Source: Gallaecimonas kandeliae (GTDB lineage: Bacteria > Pseudomonadota > Gammaproteobacteria > Enterobacterales > Gallaecimonadaceae). Taken from it: 64,000 nt of DNA. The position numbers and the translations under genes are program-made. The number at the start of each line of letters is the position of its first letter. Position 1 is the stretch's first letter. The stretch is taken from contig NZ_CP118480.1 of assembly GCF_030450055.1 (NCBI RefSeq), positions 3,471,501 through 3,535,500 of the forward strand, read 5' to 3'. Positions 1-8,985 of this stretch are shown in pieces. Below the pieces are notes generated by a model. The model did no database searches. It was not told where the DNA came from and saw only the letters and a list, made by a program, of their open reading frames with translations.

Positions 1-862
1 GCCAGGAGGCCCCGGCGATGGCTTCCCAGTCCTGGGCGTTCCAGCTGCCCATGTCGCCATGGACGCCAGCCAGGTGCTGGATATCGTCGCCGTTGAGCAG
101 CCAGTTCAGGGGCACGCCGATCAAGGTGCCGATGGCGCCGCCCATGAACACCAGGGTGGCGATGTTGAGGCCTACTATGTAGCCGACACCGAGCAGCGCC
201 GGGCTCAGGGTGATGTCACCGGTGAAGAGCCACTTGCCTGCGAAGAAGCTCTTGGTGGCGGCCACGCCGCCGGACAGCACTCCCAGGCCCGCTTCCAGCA
301 GCTTGATGCCGCCGCCGAGGCTGGCGGCCTGCAGCAGGTTGATAAAGCCCTGCTTGGCCTCTGGGCTGGGCTTCCACTCGGGGTGGTCCTTGTCGGTCTC
401 GATACCGCCCGTTTTCAACACCTGTGCCGTTGCCACCCCCTCTGGGAAGGCGAGCTTGGCCTCGACGATCAAGGCCCGGCGCAGCGGTATGGTGAAGGCC
501 ACCCCCAGCACGCCGCCGAGGATGGCGATGGCGACCATGGGCCCCCATTCGTAGCCGCCCCAGGCCTTCATCATCACCAGGGCCGGCAATGTGAAGATGA
601 CGCCGGCGGCCAGAGATTCCCCGGCTGAGGCGGCCGTCTGCACCATGTTGTTCTCCAGGATACTGGAGCGGCGAAACAGCCGAAGCACGCCCATGGAGGT
701 GGCGGCAGCGGGGATGGAAGCGGAAACGGTGAGGCCCACCAGCAAGCCGATATAGGCATTGGCGGCGGCCAGCAGGGCGGAAAGGAAGGCGCCCAGCAGC
801 AGGGCCTTGAGGGTCATTTCTTGCAGGTTGCGCTCGGGCGCCACCAGCGGTTGGTCGGCCAT
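1..862 (-). CDS. OPT family oligopeptide transporter, C-terminus cut by window edge
   Basis: Predicted inner-membrane importer of the OPT/YSL superfamily, which moves oligopeptides or metal chelates. Only the first 287 codons are in the window; the rest lies beyond base 1. The protein starts MADQPLVAPERNLQEMTLKA and continues with alternating hydrophobic segments. The stretch ENNMVQTAASAGESLAAGV, at about residues 70-88, is a hallmark of bacterial OPT proteins. The ATG at 860-862 is preceded by AAGGAGAATGTT, a good ribosome binding site. It is convergent with nothing here and lies head-on behind the accC terminator. The substrate cannot be told from sequence. Confidence 0.9.
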   Translation of the reverse strand, partial: MADQPLVAPERNLQEMTLKALLLGAFLSALLAAANAYIGLLVGLTVSASIPAAATSMGVLRLFRRSSILENNMVQTAASAGESLAAGVIFTLPALVMMKAWGGYEWGPMVAIAILGGVLGVAFTIPLRRALIVEAKLAFPEGVATAQVLKTGGIETDKDHPEWKPSPEAKQGFINLLQAASLGGGIKLLEAGLGVLSGGVAATKSFFAGKWLFTGDITLSPALLGVGYIVGLNIATLVFMGGAIGTLIGVPLNWLLNGDDIQHLAGVHGDMGSWNAQDWEAIAGASW

Positions 863-912
863 AACATTCTCCTTGTTATAAGCCTCTACCTTATTCGGTT
901 GTTAACGAAAAG

Positions 913-938
913 AAAACGCCGGCTTGTGCCGGCGTTTT
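913..938 (-). terminator. Rho-independent terminator after accC
   Basis: An 11-base stem (AAAACGCCGGC paired with GCCGGCGTTTT) lies directly after the accC stop codon. It has A/T tracts on both sides, so it could also act in the other direction. It separates the aroQ-accB-accC operon from the OPT transporter promoter. Confidence 0.85.
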
Positions 939-940
939 GC

Positions 941-2293
941 TTATTGGCCTTCGAGGCCTTTGAGCTTCTTCTCCAGGTAGTGGATGTTGGTCCCACCGTT
1001 GTAGAAGTTCTCGTCTTTCATGATCAGCTTGTGCAGCTCGACGTTGGTCTTGATGCCTTCGACCACCAGCTCGGACAGGGCGTTCTGCATCCGGGCTATG
1101 GCCACGTCGCGGTTCTCACCGTAGGTGATCAGCTTGCCCACCATGGAATCGTAGTTGGGCGGCACGCGGTAGTCGGTGTAGATATGGCTGTCCCAACGCA
1201 CACCCAGGCCACCGGGCGGGTGGAAACGGGTGATCTTGCCGGGGCTGGGGATGAAGGTGCGGGGATCTTCGGCGTTGATCCGGCACTCCATGGCATGGCC
1301 ACGGATCACCACGTCGGCCTGGCTGATGGACAGGGGCTGGCCGGCGGCGATGCGCAGCTGCTCCTTGATCAGATCCACGCCGGTCACCATCTCGGTCACA
1401 GGGTGTTCCACCTGGATACGGGTGTTCATCTCGATGAAGTAGAACTCGCCGTTCTCGTAGAGGAACTCGAAGGTACCGGCGCCGCGGTAGCCGATCTCCA
1501 CGCAGGCACGGGCACAGCGCTCGCCTATGGTCTTGCGCATGGCCTCGGTGATGCCGGGAGCAGGGGCCTCTTCCACCACCTTCTGGTGGCGGCGCTGCAT
1601 GGAGCAGTCACGCTCACCCAGGTGGATGGCGTTGCCCTGGCCGTCGGCCAGCACCTGGATCTCGATATGGCGCGGGTTCTCGAGGAACTTCTCCATATAG
1701 ACTTCCGGGTTGCCGAAGGCGGCACCGGCTTCAGCCTGGGTGGTGGCGATGGCGTTGACCAGTTCGGCCTCGCTGCGCACCACGCGCATGCCGCGGCCAC
1801 CGCCGCCGCCGGAGGCCTTGACGATCACCGGGTAGCCAATGCGCTTGGCGATGGCCTTGTTGCGGGCCTCGTCGTCGGTCAGGGAGCCGTCGGAGCCCGG
1901 CACGCAAGGCACGCCGGCCTTCTTCATGGCGGCGATGGCAGACACCTTGTCGCCCATCAGGCGGATGGTGTCGGCGCGGGGGCCTATGAAGATGAAGTCG
2001 CTCTTCTCTACCTGCTCGGCGAAGTCGGCGTTCTCGGCCAGGAAGCCGTAGCCGGGGTGGATGGCCACGGCATTGGTGACTTCGGCGGCGGCGATGATGG
2101 CCGGGATGTTCAGGTAGCTCTGGTTGGACGGCGCAGGCCCGATACAGATGCTCTCGTCGGCCAGCAGCACGTGCTTGAGCTCACGGTCGGCGGTGGAGTG
2201 CACGGCCACCGTCTTGATGCCCATCTCGCGGCAGGCGCGCAAAATGCGCAGCGCTATCTCGCCCCGGTTGGCAATAACCACTTTATCCAGCAT
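941..2293 (-). CDS. accC: Biotin carboxylase subunit of acetyl-CoA carboxylase
   Basis: This subunit carboxylates the biotin carried on AccB using ATP and bicarbonate, the first half-reaction of malonyl-CoA and fatty acid synthesis. At 450 aa it has the normal length. Visible parts are the biotin carboxylase N-domain ([17 protein letters not shown]), the ATP-grasp glycine loop [11 protein letters not shown] at about residues 159-169, and the catalytic [15 protein letters not shown] around 288. It sits 9 bases downstream of accB in the usual accB-accC order and is followed by a terminator. No anomalies were seen. Confidence 0.98.
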   Translation of the reverse strand: MLDKVVIANRGEIALRILRACREMGIKTVAVHSTADRELKHVLLADESICIGPAPSNQSYLNIPAIIAAAEVTNAVAIHPGYGFLAENADFAEQVEKSDFIFIGPRADTIRLMGDKVSAIAAMKKAGVPCVPGSDGSLTDDEARNKAIAKRIGYPVIVKASGGGGGRGMRVVRSEAELVNAIATTQAEAGAAFGNPEVYMEKFLENPRHIEIQVLADGQGNAIHLGERDCSMQRRHQKVVEEAPAPGITEAMRKTIGERCARACVEIGYRGAGTFEFLYENGEFYFIEMNTRIQVEHPVTEMVTGVDLIKEQLRIAAGQPLSISQADVVIRGHAMECRINAEDPRTFIPSPGKITRFHPPGGLGVRWDSHIYTDYRVPPNYDSMVGKLITYGENRDVAIARMQNALSELVVEGIKTNVELHKLIMKDENFYNGGTNIHYLEKKLKGLEGQ

Positions 2294-2302
2294 GTTGCGT
2301 CC

Positions 2303-2761
2303 TTATTCGATGATGAACAGGGGCTCGTCGAATTCTACGGGCTCCCCGTTTTCCACCAGTATGGCCTTGATGGTGCCGGACACTTCGGCTTCGATCTGGT
2401 TCATCATCTTCATGGCTTCGATGATGCACAGGGTATCGCCCTTGCTGACGCTCTGGCCCACTTCGGCGAAGGGCTTGGCACCCGGGCTGGAGGAACGGTA
2501 GAAGGTGCCGACCATGGGGGACTTCTGCACCTGGCCGCTCACTTCCGCCTTGGCGGGGGCAGCGGCGGCAGCCGGAGCTGCTGCGGGAGCGGCGACAGGG
2601 GCCGGGGCAACCTGGGGCGCCACGCTGTAGTGCATCGGCATCATGGGGGCGCTGCCGCCACGGCTGATGCGGACAGACTCTTCACCCTCGGTGATTTCCA
2701 GCTCGTTGATGCCTGATTCTTCTACCAGCTCGATCAGCTTCTTGATTTTACGAATATCCAT
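2303..2761 (-). CDS. accB: Biotin carboxyl carrier protein of acetyl-CoA carboxylase
   Basis: The carrier protein shuttles carboxybiotin between AccC and the carboxyltransferase. It is 152 aa. An N-terminal segment ([16 protein letters not shown]) is followed by a flexible Pro/Ala linker at about residues 40-75 and a C-terminal biotinyl domain. The biotinylation motif EAMKM places the modified lysine at residue 118. The gene is the middle member of the aroQ-accB-accC run, 24 bases downstream of aroQ, and is probably co-transcribed with both. Confidence 0.97.
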   Translation of the reverse strand: MDIRKIKKLIELVEESGINELEITEGEESVRISRGGSAPMMPMHYSVAPQVAPAPVAAPAAAPAAAAAPAKAEVSGQVQKSPMVGTFYRSSSPGAKPFAEVGQSVSKGDTLCIIEAMKMMNQIEAEVSGTIKAILVENGEPVEFDEPLFIIE

Positions 2762-2785
2762 AGAAAGGCTTCTCTGATTTTCTGC

Positions 2786-3238
2786 TTAGTTGATATTGAC
2801 CGAAAGCCGCCGGGCGGCCGCTTCCAGTGCGAATAGGTAGCCCTGTGCCCCCAGGCCACAGATCACCCCCACCGCCTTGTCGGACAGGTAGGAATGGTGG
2901 CGGAAGGGTTCGCGGGCATGGACGTTGGACAGGTGCACTTCGATGAAGGGGATGGCCACCCCCAGGAGGGCATCCCGCAGCGCCACTGACGTATGGGTGA
3001 AGGCCGCCGGGTTGATGATGATGAAATCCACCCGGCCCATGGCGTCATGGATGGCGCCCACCAGCTCATGTTCGGCATTGCTTTGGATATGTTCGAGGGA
3101 AATGCCTAGCTGGCTGGCCCGCTCCGTCACCCCTGCGACTATGTCGTCCAGGCTCTGGTGGCCGTAAACCTCGGGCTCGCGCTTGCCGAGCAGGTTGAGG
3201 TTGGGCCCATTGATGAGCAGTACTGTGGGTTTCGCCAT
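2786..3238 (-). CDS. aroQ: Type II 3-dehydroquinate dehydratase
   Basis: Converts 3-dehydroquinate to 3-dehydroshikimate, step three of the shikimate pathway. It is 150 aa, typical of the small dodecameric type II enzyme. The N-terminus [20 protein letters not shown] carries the conserved GPNLN and RxP motifs. Tyr25 in the EPEVYGH stretch is the expected catalytic base, and [17 protein letters not shown] holds the substrate-binding region. The start was placed at 3238, not the longer 3328, because GGAAG lies 6 bases upstream and homologues begin here. It leads the operon with accB and accC, a common arrangement in gammaproteobacteria. Confidence 0.96.
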   Translation of the reverse strand: MAKPTVLLINGPNLNLLGKREPEVYGHQSLDDIVAGVTERASQLGISLEHIQSNAEHELVGAIHDAMGRVDFIIINPAAFTHTSVALRDALLGVAIPFIEVHLSNVHAREPFRHHSYLSDKAVGVICGLGAQGYLFALEAAARRLSVNIN

Positions 3239-3430
3239 GATCTTCCGGAATTTTGCTGTGAACTGTCCGGCAACAGGTCGGAAAGTTCGAGTCATCCGAC
3301 CACCAGGGGCAAAATGGCCCGCTTTCAAGGCATTATATAGGGTCGATTGGAAAAGGCAGCAAAATACTGGTCTTATCTCAGCAAAGTACGGCAGGTTTGT
3401 GGGATCTGGGCGAAAGGGAAAGGCAAAAGA

Positions 3431-3452
3431 AAGCCCGGCGATGGCCGGGCTT
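3431..3452 (-). terminator. Rho-independent terminator after zapB
   Basis: A stem of AAGCCCGGC and GCCGGGCTT with an AT loop lies just after the zapB stop. On the minus strand it is followed by TCTTTTGCC. It ends the zapB transcript before the aroQ promoter region. Confidence 0.8.
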
Positions 3453-3457
3453 GGGCG

Positions 3458-3688
3458 TCAGAGCAGTTCGTCTACTTGGGCAATCTTGCCAAGAACGGCG
3501 TTGATCCTGTCCTGAACCTGTTCCAGTTCGCCCTTAAGCCGGGTGTTTTCCTGGGTCAGGCTCTCCACCTGGCCGGCAAACTGGCCCTTCTGGGCCTTCA
3601 CTTCTTCCAGTTCCATCTGCAGAAGGCCTATGGTGTCCACGGCAGCCTGCACTTTCGCTTCCAGCTTTTCCAACAATTCCAGCGACAT
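3458..3688 (-). CDS. zapB: Cell division protein ZapB
   Basis: A small cytoplasmic coiled-coil protein that joins the Z-ring through ZapA. The 76-aa product starts [20 protein letters not shown], nearly the same as the start of E. coli ZapB, and continues as one heptad-repeat coiled coil to the end. The start at 3688 has AGGGGA just upstream; a longer ATG at 3715 exists but lacks support from homologues. It is a single-gene unit with its own terminator, and the next gene (hutG-like) diverges from it. Confidence 0.93.
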   Translation of the reverse strand: MSLELLEKLEAKVQAAVDTIGLLQMELEEVKAQKGQFAGQVESLTQENTRLKGELEQVQDRINAVLGKIAQVDELL

Positions 3689-3787
3689 GTTTTCCCCTAA
3701 TGAAAATTGGCGCACTTCAGGCCTGTGACCTGCGCCGTCGATCTATTGTAACTTAACGCCTCTCACATGAAAGAAAGCAAAGGCCCT

Positions 3788-4828
3788 ATGAAGTTGAAGG
3801 TCTACACCCATTCCGACGTGGCACGCCTCATCAGCCACAGGCCCCTGGAAACCAAGGTGGGCGAAGCCCTGACCTTGCTGCCCCAGGGCGAGGATCTCTC
3901 TGACCGCCTGGCCAAAGCCAAGAGCCTGGGTGCCCGCTTCGCCCTGCTGGGGGTGCCCGAGGATCTGGGGCCCAGGGCCAACCTCGGCAAAGGTGGCGCC
4001 GAACTGGGCTGGCCGGCCTTCCTGCAGCGCTTCTTGAACCTGCAAAGCCAGCCCGGCTTTCCTACCCAGAGTCTGCTGCTGCTGGGCGAACTCGAGCTGA
4101 ATGACCTGATGGCCCAGGGCCAGGAACTCTCGGCCCAGCGCCCCGAACAGCTGGCAAAGCTGCGGGAACTGGTCGGCGAGGTGGACAAGCGCCTGGCACC
4201 GGTGATCAAGGCCATAGCCAAGGCCGGACTCATCCCCATCGTCATCGGCGGTGGCCACAACAATGCCTTCCCCATCATCCAGGGCATGCATCAGGCCCTT
4301 GGCGACCCCATGGCCGTGCTCAACATCGATCCCCATGCCGATTTTCGGCCCATGGAAGGCCGCCACTCCGGCAACGGCTTCCGCTACGCCCACGAGGGCG
4401 GCCACCTGGCCCAGTACCAGGTGCTGGCCATGCACAGCTGGAAAAACTCGGCGGCCAGCCAGCAGGCGTTGAAAGACGCCGGCTTCGGCTTCGTCAGCTA
4501 CCAGGACCTCAAGGTCAGCCGCAGCACCAGCCTGGAGCAGGCATTGGAACAGCTGAGCCGCAAGCTGCTCGGCCACCCCACTGGCCTGGAGCTGGACATG
4601 GACGTCATCAACCTGATGCCGGCCAGCGCCTACACCAACGCCAGCCTGCCGTTGGCCGACGTAGAGTACCTGATCCACCGCGCCGCCACCCTGCTCAGGC
4701 CCCGCTACCTCCACCTTTGCGAGGCCGCCCCGGCCCGGCACCCCGCAGGCGAGGCCTTCGGGATCAGCGATTGCGGCCAGGGCCTGGCGGCCATGGTGGT
4801 GGCCTTCGTCGAGGCCATGGTTCCCTGA
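3788..4828 (+). CDS. hutG: Ureohydrolase (arginase) family protein, probable formimidoylglutamase
   Basis: A manganese-dependent hydrolase of the arginase/agmatinase/formimidoylglutamase family, 346 aa. Metal-binding motifs are visible: GGGHNNAFP, DPHADFRPMEGRHSGNGF and ELDMDV, in the family order. The style matches the Shewanella-type enzyme that cleaves N-formimidoyl-L-glutamate to glutamate and formamide, the last step of histidine breakdown. A hut locus lacking hutG lies 6 kb downstream, which supports this call. AAAGG precedes the chosen ATG; an in-frame ATG at 3767 would add 7 residues but has no ribosome binding site. Arginase or agmatinase activity cannot be excluded. Confidence 0.78.
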   Translation: MKLKVYTHSDVARLISHRPLETKVGEALTLLPQGEDLSDRLAKAKSLGARFALLGVPEDLGPRANLGKGGAELGWPAFLQRFLNLQSQPGFPTQSLLLLGELELNDLMAQGQELSAQRPEQLAKLRELVGEVDKRLAPVIKAIAKAGLIPIVIGGGHNNAFPIIQGMHQALGDPMAVLNIDPHADFRPMEGRHSGNGFRYAHEGGHLAQYQVLAMHSWKNSAASQQALKDAGFGFVSYQDLKVSRSTSLEQALEQLSRKLLGHPTGLELDMDVINLMPASAYTNASLPLADVEYLIHRAATLLRPRYLHLCEAAPARHPAGEAFGISDCGQGLAAMVVAFVEAMVP

Positions 4829-4901
4829 AATTAGGGGTCCGTTTTCGGCGCGACTCTGTGGTTGAAAAGGCGCTATGATGGCGCCTCACAAGGAGATCAC
4901 C

Positions 4902-5789
4902 ATGCCGCGCCGATATATCCCTGAATTGCTGCTACTCGCCGCCCTCTGGGGGGCATCCTTCCTCTTCATGCGGGTCTCGGCGCCGGCCTTCGGCCCAGTG
5001 CCGCTGATCGCCCTGAGGGTGGCCGTCGCCGCCCTGGTGCTGCTGCCGGTACTGGCCTGGCGTGGCCAGCTGCCGCAGCTCAGGCAGCACGTCAAGCCCC
5101 TGGCCGTGGTCGGCCTGGCCAATTCGGCCCTGCCCTTTACCCTCTTCGCCTTCGCCACCCTTTACCTCACCGCCGGCCTCACCGCCATCCTCAACTCCAC
5201 GGCGCCCTTCTGGACGGCCCTGGTCGCCTTCGCCCTCTGGGGTGAGAAGCTCAGCGGCCAGCGCCTGCTGGGCATCGCCATAGGTTTTGCGGGGGTGGTG
5301 ATACTGGTCTGGCACAAGCTGGCCGCCGTGGATGCCCTCTGGGCCATAGGGGCCTGCCTGCTGGCCTCCCTCTGCTACGGCTTTGCCGCCAACTACTCCA
5401 AGCACAAGCTGGCCGGGGTGCCGCCCCTGGTGAGCACAGTCGGCAGCCAGATAGCGGCGGCGCTGATGCTGCTGCCCCTGACCTATTTCTACTGGCCGGC
5501 CGGCCCCATCGGCACCCAGGCCTGGCTGGCGGCCATCGCCCTCGGCGTGCTCTGCACCGGCATCGCCTACCTGCTGTTCTTCCGGCTCATCGCCCATGTG
5601 GGGGCCGGCAACGCCGTCATGGTCACCTTCCTGATCCCCATCTTCGGCAATCTCTGGGGGGCCCTCTTCCTCGGCGAACACCTGACCCTCACCCTGCTGG
5701 CCGGTGGCACCGTCATATTGCTGGGCATCGCCTTCTCCCTTGGCGTCATCCGCAAGAAGGCCCCAACACCCCAGCCCGCCGCAGATTAA
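4902..5789 (+). CDS. EamA/DMT family transporter
   Basis: A predicted inner-membrane exporter of the drug/metabolite transporter superfamily, 295 aa. It has ten hydrophobic helices arranged as two EamA repeats; the first repeat carries NSTAPFWTALVAFALWGEKL and the second the matching FLIPIFGNLWGALFLGEHL. The start MPRRYIPELLLL has AAGGAGATCACC upstream, so the ATG at 4875 is rejected. It stands alone between the HutG-like gene and a LysR gene that faces it. A second DMT gene (6866) lies beyond the LysR gene; the two are only distantly alike. The substrate is unknown. Confidence 0.9.
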   Translation: MPRRYIPELLLLAALWGASFLFMRVSAPAFGPVPLIALRVAVAALVLLPVLAWRGQLPQLRQHVKPLAVVGLANSALPFTLFAFATLYLTAGLTAILNSTAPFWTALVAFALWGEKLSGQRLLGIAIGFAGVVILVWHKLAAVDALWAIGACLLASLCYGFAANYSKHKLAGVPPLVSTVGSQIAAALMLLPLTYFYWPAGPIGTQAWLAAIALGVLCTGIAYLLFFRLIAHVGAGNAVMVTFLIPIFGNLWGALFLGEHLTLTLLAGGTVILLGIAFSLGVIRKKAPTPQPAAD

Positions 5790-5797
5790 GCCTCTCC

Positions 5798-5872
5798 ACC
5801 GGCAGTATCTGTTCTTTCAGCCAGAGAAGGCCGGGATCCATGGCAAAGCCCGAGGGTTTCAAAGCCAAGCCC
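5798..5872 (-). pseudogene. Remnant of a second LysR C-terminus
   Basis: Read on the minus strand, this stretch encodes GFAMDPGLLWLKEQILPVE. This closely matches the last residues of the adjacent LysR protein, RFAQDPGLHWLKEQILDVASG. The DNA is about 75% alike to bases 5890-5950. There is no start codon or upstream domain, and the frame runs into the eamA gene. It looks like the tail of an older or duplicated lysR gene left behind by recombination. Confidence 0.6.
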
Positions 5873-5879
5873 AGCCTGG

Positions 5880-6818
5880 CTAGACGCCGCTAGCCACGTC
5901 CAGGATCTGTTCCTTCAGCCAGTGTAATCCCGGGTCCTGGGCGAAACGGGGATGCCAGGCCATGACCTGGGTGAAGCTCAGGCCGCTGGCCGCCAGGGGA
6001 TAGGCGTGGAGGCCGTGCTGGCGGGCGTAGAGCCCGGCCACGGCGCTCGGCACCACCACCACCAGCTCGGTGCTGGCCAGAACGCCGGGTATGGCCTGGA
6101 AGTCCGGCACCTGCAGGCGGATCTGTCGCTGGATGCCGTGGCCCTGCAGCCAGTGGTCCAACAGCAGTTGGCTGTGGCCCCAGTCCGAGGGGTAGATGTA
6201 CTGCAAGGACCCAAGCTTTGCCGGGGTCGGCGCCGCCAGGGGCCGGCCGCTGAGCAGGCTCACCGATTCGGTCACCAGGGGCTGTTGCTCCAGCCGGGGA
6301 GAAAGGTGCGCCGGTTCGTTGAAACCCAGCACCAGGTCCAGCTCCCCCCTTTCCAGCTCCTGCTCGTAATCCGACTGCCCCAGCACCCGCAGCCGCAGGC
6401 TGACGCCGGGGGCCTTGGCCATCAGCGCCGCCATCAGCGGCGGCAGCAGCACCATGTCCACGTAGCTGCCCGCCGCCAGGGTGAAGCGGCGCTCGCTGCT
6501 GGCCGGGTCAAAGGCGGGGGCCTGGGCCAGGGCGTCGTCCACCAGGGTAAGGGCCTGGCGAAAGGCCGGGGCCAGGGCCTGGGCCCTGGGGCTCGGCTGC
6601 ATGCCGCTGCGCCCGGCCACGAAGAGCGGGTCCCCCAGCTGGTCGCGCAGCCTCGCCAGGGCATGGGAGACGGTGGACTGGGACAGGTGCAGCTGCCGCG
6701 CCGCCTCCGACACCGAGCGGCAGAGCATCAGGGTGTCGAACACCTTGAGCAGGTTCAGATCCAGCCTGGACATATCGATATCCGCCATGGGGTAATGATG
6801 ATTATTCATTTTAACCAT
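5880..6818 (-). CDS. LysR family transcriptional regulator
   Basis: A DNA-binding regulator of about 312 aa. The N-terminal winged helix-turn-helix is clear: LLKVFDTLMLCRSVSEAARQ followed by LHLSQSTVSHALARLRDQLG. The rest is a LysR substrate-binding domain of two Rossmann-like lobes. It is divergent from the DMT transporter at 6866 with under 50 bases between them, so it probably controls that gene. The start at 6818 follows AGGAG at 10 bases; shorter ATG starts at 6788 and 6773 are possible, since the conserved domain begins at MSRLDLNLLKVF. The effector is unknown. Confidence 0.9.
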   Translation of the reverse strand: MVKMNNHHYPMADIDMSRLDLNLLKVFDTLMLCRSVSEAARQLHLSQSTVSHALARLRDQLGDPLFVAGRSGMQPSPRAQALAPAFRQALTLVDDALAQAPAFDPASSERRFTLAAGSYVDMVLLPPLMAALMAKAPGVSLRLRVLGQSDYEQELERGELDLVLGFNEPAHLSPRLEQQPLVTESVSLLSGRPLAAPTPAKLGSLQYIYPSDWGHSQLLLDHWLQGHGIQRQIRLQVPDFQAIPGVLASTELVVVVPSAVAGLYARQHGLHAYPLAASGLSFTQVMAWHPRFAQDPGLHWLKEQILDVASGV

Positions 6819-6865
6819 GGAAGGGCGGCTCCTAGAATGGCCTCTGCTTTGTCGAGGCATCCAAC

Positions 6866-7735
6866 ATGCTCAAGAATTACCTTTTCCTGTGGGGAGTCGG
6901 CCTGATCTGGGGCTCCCAATTTTTATTCCAGCAGAAGGCCGTGGCGGCCCTGCCCCCCGTCTGGGTCGGCGCCGGCCGGGCCATGGTGGGCTGCATGACC
7001 CTGGTCGCCCTCTGCTACTTCCTCAAGCTCAAGGCCAGCAAGCGCCAGTGGGGCAAGTACCACCTGATCGGTTTCCTGGAAGCCACACTGCCCTTCGTGG
7101 CCGTGGCCTGGGGCCAGCAGTACCTGGATACGGCCGTGGCCGCCATCCTGATGGGCACCATCCCCTTCTTCGCCATACTGCTGAGCCCGTTGCTGGTCAA
7201 AGGGGCCCGCATCACCGCCATGGGCCTGCTGTCGGTGGCCGTGGGCTTCGCGGGGCTGCTGGTGCTCTTCGCCCCCGAGCTGGGCCAAGGGGTCAACGCC
7301 AGCTTCTGGGGCGCCATGGCCATCATAGGCGCCAGCGCCTGCTTCGCCCTGGCCCTGCTGCTGCTCAAGCGCCTGGACAGCGAGGAACCGCTGATCGTGG
7401 CCCGCAACGTGCTGCTGGCCGCCAGCAACCAGTTGGTGCTGCTGGCCTTGCTGACCGCCCCCCTGGACAGCTTCCAGCCCACCGGCCCGGCCCTCGGCGC
7501 CGTGGCTTACCTGGGCGTGATGTGCGCCGGCGTCGTCTACCTGCTGTACATGATCCTCATCCAGAAGGCAGGCCCAGTGTTTGCCTCCCTGTCCAACTAC
7601 CTGGTGCCCCTGGTCGGCGTGATCCTCGCCGCCACCCTCAACCAGGAACAGCTGGGCTCCAACACCTGGGTGGCCCTGGCCGTGATCCTCAGCGCCGTGG
7701 CCATCAACCAACTCGGCGAGCGTAAGGCGCAATAA
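6866..7735 (+). CDS. EamA/DMT family transporter
   Basis: A 289-aa predicted inner-membrane exporter with ten hydrophobic helices and two EamA repeats (AILMGTIPFFAILLSPLLV in the first, NYLVPLVGVILAATLNQE in the second). The N-terminus LFLWGVGLIWGSQFLFQQKA is typical of YdcZ/RhaT-like DMT proteins. It diverges from the LysR gene, which is the likely regulator. A strong terminator follows at 7767. The substrate cannot be inferred. Confidence 0.88.
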   Translation: MLKNYLFLWGVGLIWGSQFLFQQKAVAALPPVWVGAGRAMVGCMTLVALCYFLKLKASKRQWGKYHLIGFLEATLPFVAVAWGQQYLDTAVAAILMGTIPFFAILLSPLLVKGARITAMGLLSVAVGFAGLLVLFAPELGQGVNASFWGAMAIIGASACFALALLLLKRLDSEEPLIVARNVLLAASNQLVLLALLTAPLDSFQPTGPALGAVAYLGVMCAGVVYLLYMILIQKAGPVFASLSNYLVPLVGVILAATLNQEQLGSNTWVALAVILSAVAINQLGERKAQ

Positions 7736-7766
7736 GCCAAGCGCATTGCGCCATCAGGTAAAAGAC

Positions 7767-7791
7767 AAAAGGCCGCACCCGCGGCCTTTTT
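7767..7791 (+). terminator. Rho-independent terminator after eamA
   Basis: A stem of AAAAGGCCGC and GCGGCCTTTTT with an ACCC loop and a terminal T run lies 30 bases after the transporter stop. Confidence 0.88.
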
Positions 7792-7871
7792 GCTGCCTCC
7801 GCTCTGGTCAGATTGCGCCCCTCACCGCCTTGCCTTAAGGTGCAACGGCCCCCTCTTCACCGGAGCCCGCC

Positions 7872-8489
7872 GTGCAGGAACAAGTGCTGCTCATCTTCCT
7901 GGCCACCTTCTTCTTCGTGTCCATCACTCCCGGCATGTGCATGACGCTGTCCATGACCCTGGGCATGACCCTGGGGGTCAGGCGCACCATGTGGATGATG
8001 GCGGGGGAACTGCTGGGGGTGGGCCTGGTGTCGGTGGCGGCCGTGGTGGGGGTGGCGGCGGTGATGCTCAACTACCCGTTGCTGTTCCAGCTCTTCAAGT
8101 ACGGCGGCGGCGCCTACCTGCTCTACCTCGGGGTGCAGATGTGGCGGGCCAGGGGCAAGCTGGCCCTGACCGGCGAGCCCGGCCAGGCCCCAGCCTCCCG
8201 GCGCCAACTGGCGACCCAGGGTTTCGTCACCGCCATCGCCAACCCCAAGGGCTGGGCCTTCATGGTCTCGTTGCTACCGCCCTTTATCGACACGGCCCGT
8301 TCCCTGCCCGGCCAACTGGGCCTGCTGGTGGGGATCATCCTCTGCACCGAGTTCGGCTGCCTGATGCTCTACGCCGCCGGTGGCAAGAGCATGGGCCGCT
8401 TCCTTGGCAGCGGCAACAACCTGGCCCTGGTCAACCGTATCGCCGGCACCCTGATGATGGGGGTAGGGCTCTGGTTGGCATTGGGGTAA
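7872..8489 (+). CDS. LysE/RhtB family amino-acid exporter
   Basis: A 205-aa inner-membrane exporter of the LysE/RhtB family, which releases amino acids or homoserine lactone-like compounds. It opens with FLATFFFVSITPGMCMTLSM, carrying the family ITPGP-like signature (here ITPGM), and has the later GFVTAIANPKGWAFMVSLLP block found in RhtB-type proteins. Six hydrophobic stretches fit the family. Translation starts at GTG after CACCGGAGCC. It is monocistronic; the next gene is convergent. The substrate is uncertain. Confidence 0.9.
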   Translation: MQEQVLLIFLATFFFVSITPGMCMTLSMTLGMTLGVRRTMWMMAGELLGVGLVSVAAVVGVAAVMLNYPLLFQLFKYGGGAYLLYLGVQMWRARGKLALTGEPGQAPASRRQLATQGFVTAIANPKGWAFMVSLLPPFIDTARSLPGQLGLLVGIILCTEFGCLMLYAAGGKSMGRFLGSGNNLALVNRIAGTLMMGVGLWLALG

Positions 8490-8497
8490 GGCCGAGC

Positions 8498-8719
8498 CTA
8501 ACCTGGCCGGGCCTGATGGTCCCCCGCCCCCAGGCGCTGAAGGCAAGCCTGCAATTCGGCCTCGCTGATATTGATATATTCCACTACCCGGCCATAGAGC
8601 ATGGCGGTGGGCACGGGCCGGCCACCTAGCTCCTGCTGGGTCTGGTTGAGCACATAAAGCACGATACGCTCCAGCTCGTTAAGGCCGTCGCGCGCGTCTG
8701 GCAATGGTGGCTTTGGCAA
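8498..8719 (-). CDS. Small conserved-looking hypothetical protein
   Basis: A 73-aa protein of unknown role. The central part LNELERIVLYVLNQTQQELG and the following VPTAMLYGRVVEYINISEAE looks like a compact folded domain, possibly helical with a helix-turn-helix-like spacing. I do not recognise the family with certainty. The likely start is a TTG at 8717-8719 preceded by GGGAG at 7 bases; a longer TTG start at 8746 is also open. It is convergent with the LysE gene, with 8 bases between their stops. Confidence 0.55.
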   Translation of the reverse strand: MPKPPLPDARDGLNELERIVLYVLNQTQQELGGRPVPTAMLYGRVVEYINISEAELQACLQRLGAGDHQARPG

Positions 8720-8775
8720 AAGATCACTCCCAATTGATTGGGCCAAGGGCAGACCCAGCTTATCCTTTTCGCCAC

Positions 8776-8802
8776 CAAAAAGGCCTCTTCTGCGGCCTTT
8801 TG
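8776..8802 (-). terminator. Hairpin with T tracts, possible terminator
   Basis: AAAAAGGCC and GGCCTTTT enclose an 8-base loop. No gene on the plus strand ends here. Read on the minus strand it would end a transcript from the 8805-8985 region, where I see no convincing protein gene, just after another short hairpin (GCGGCATCTGCCGC, 8809-8822). Confidence 0.6.
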
Positions 8803-8985
8803 GCTTAGCGGCAGATGCCGCATATTTCTTTGCCCCGCCCCAGAGCTGACTCAGCGACCAGGCCGAGAGGCTTGAGGTTTTGATAAAGCCCGCCGGCTGG
8901 TGGATTTGCTGTATTAGCGATGGCCGGTTGTGATGATTTAACCAGCGACCTACTATCAGCCATCACGTCAATCAAGCAAGGATGC

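Noticed and set aside
821-2716. Long plus-strand open frame (631 codons) over accB-accC
   Set aside because: It is the antisense of two certain genes; its His/Gly/Ala-rich protein shows no domain and arises from GC-rich codon bias.
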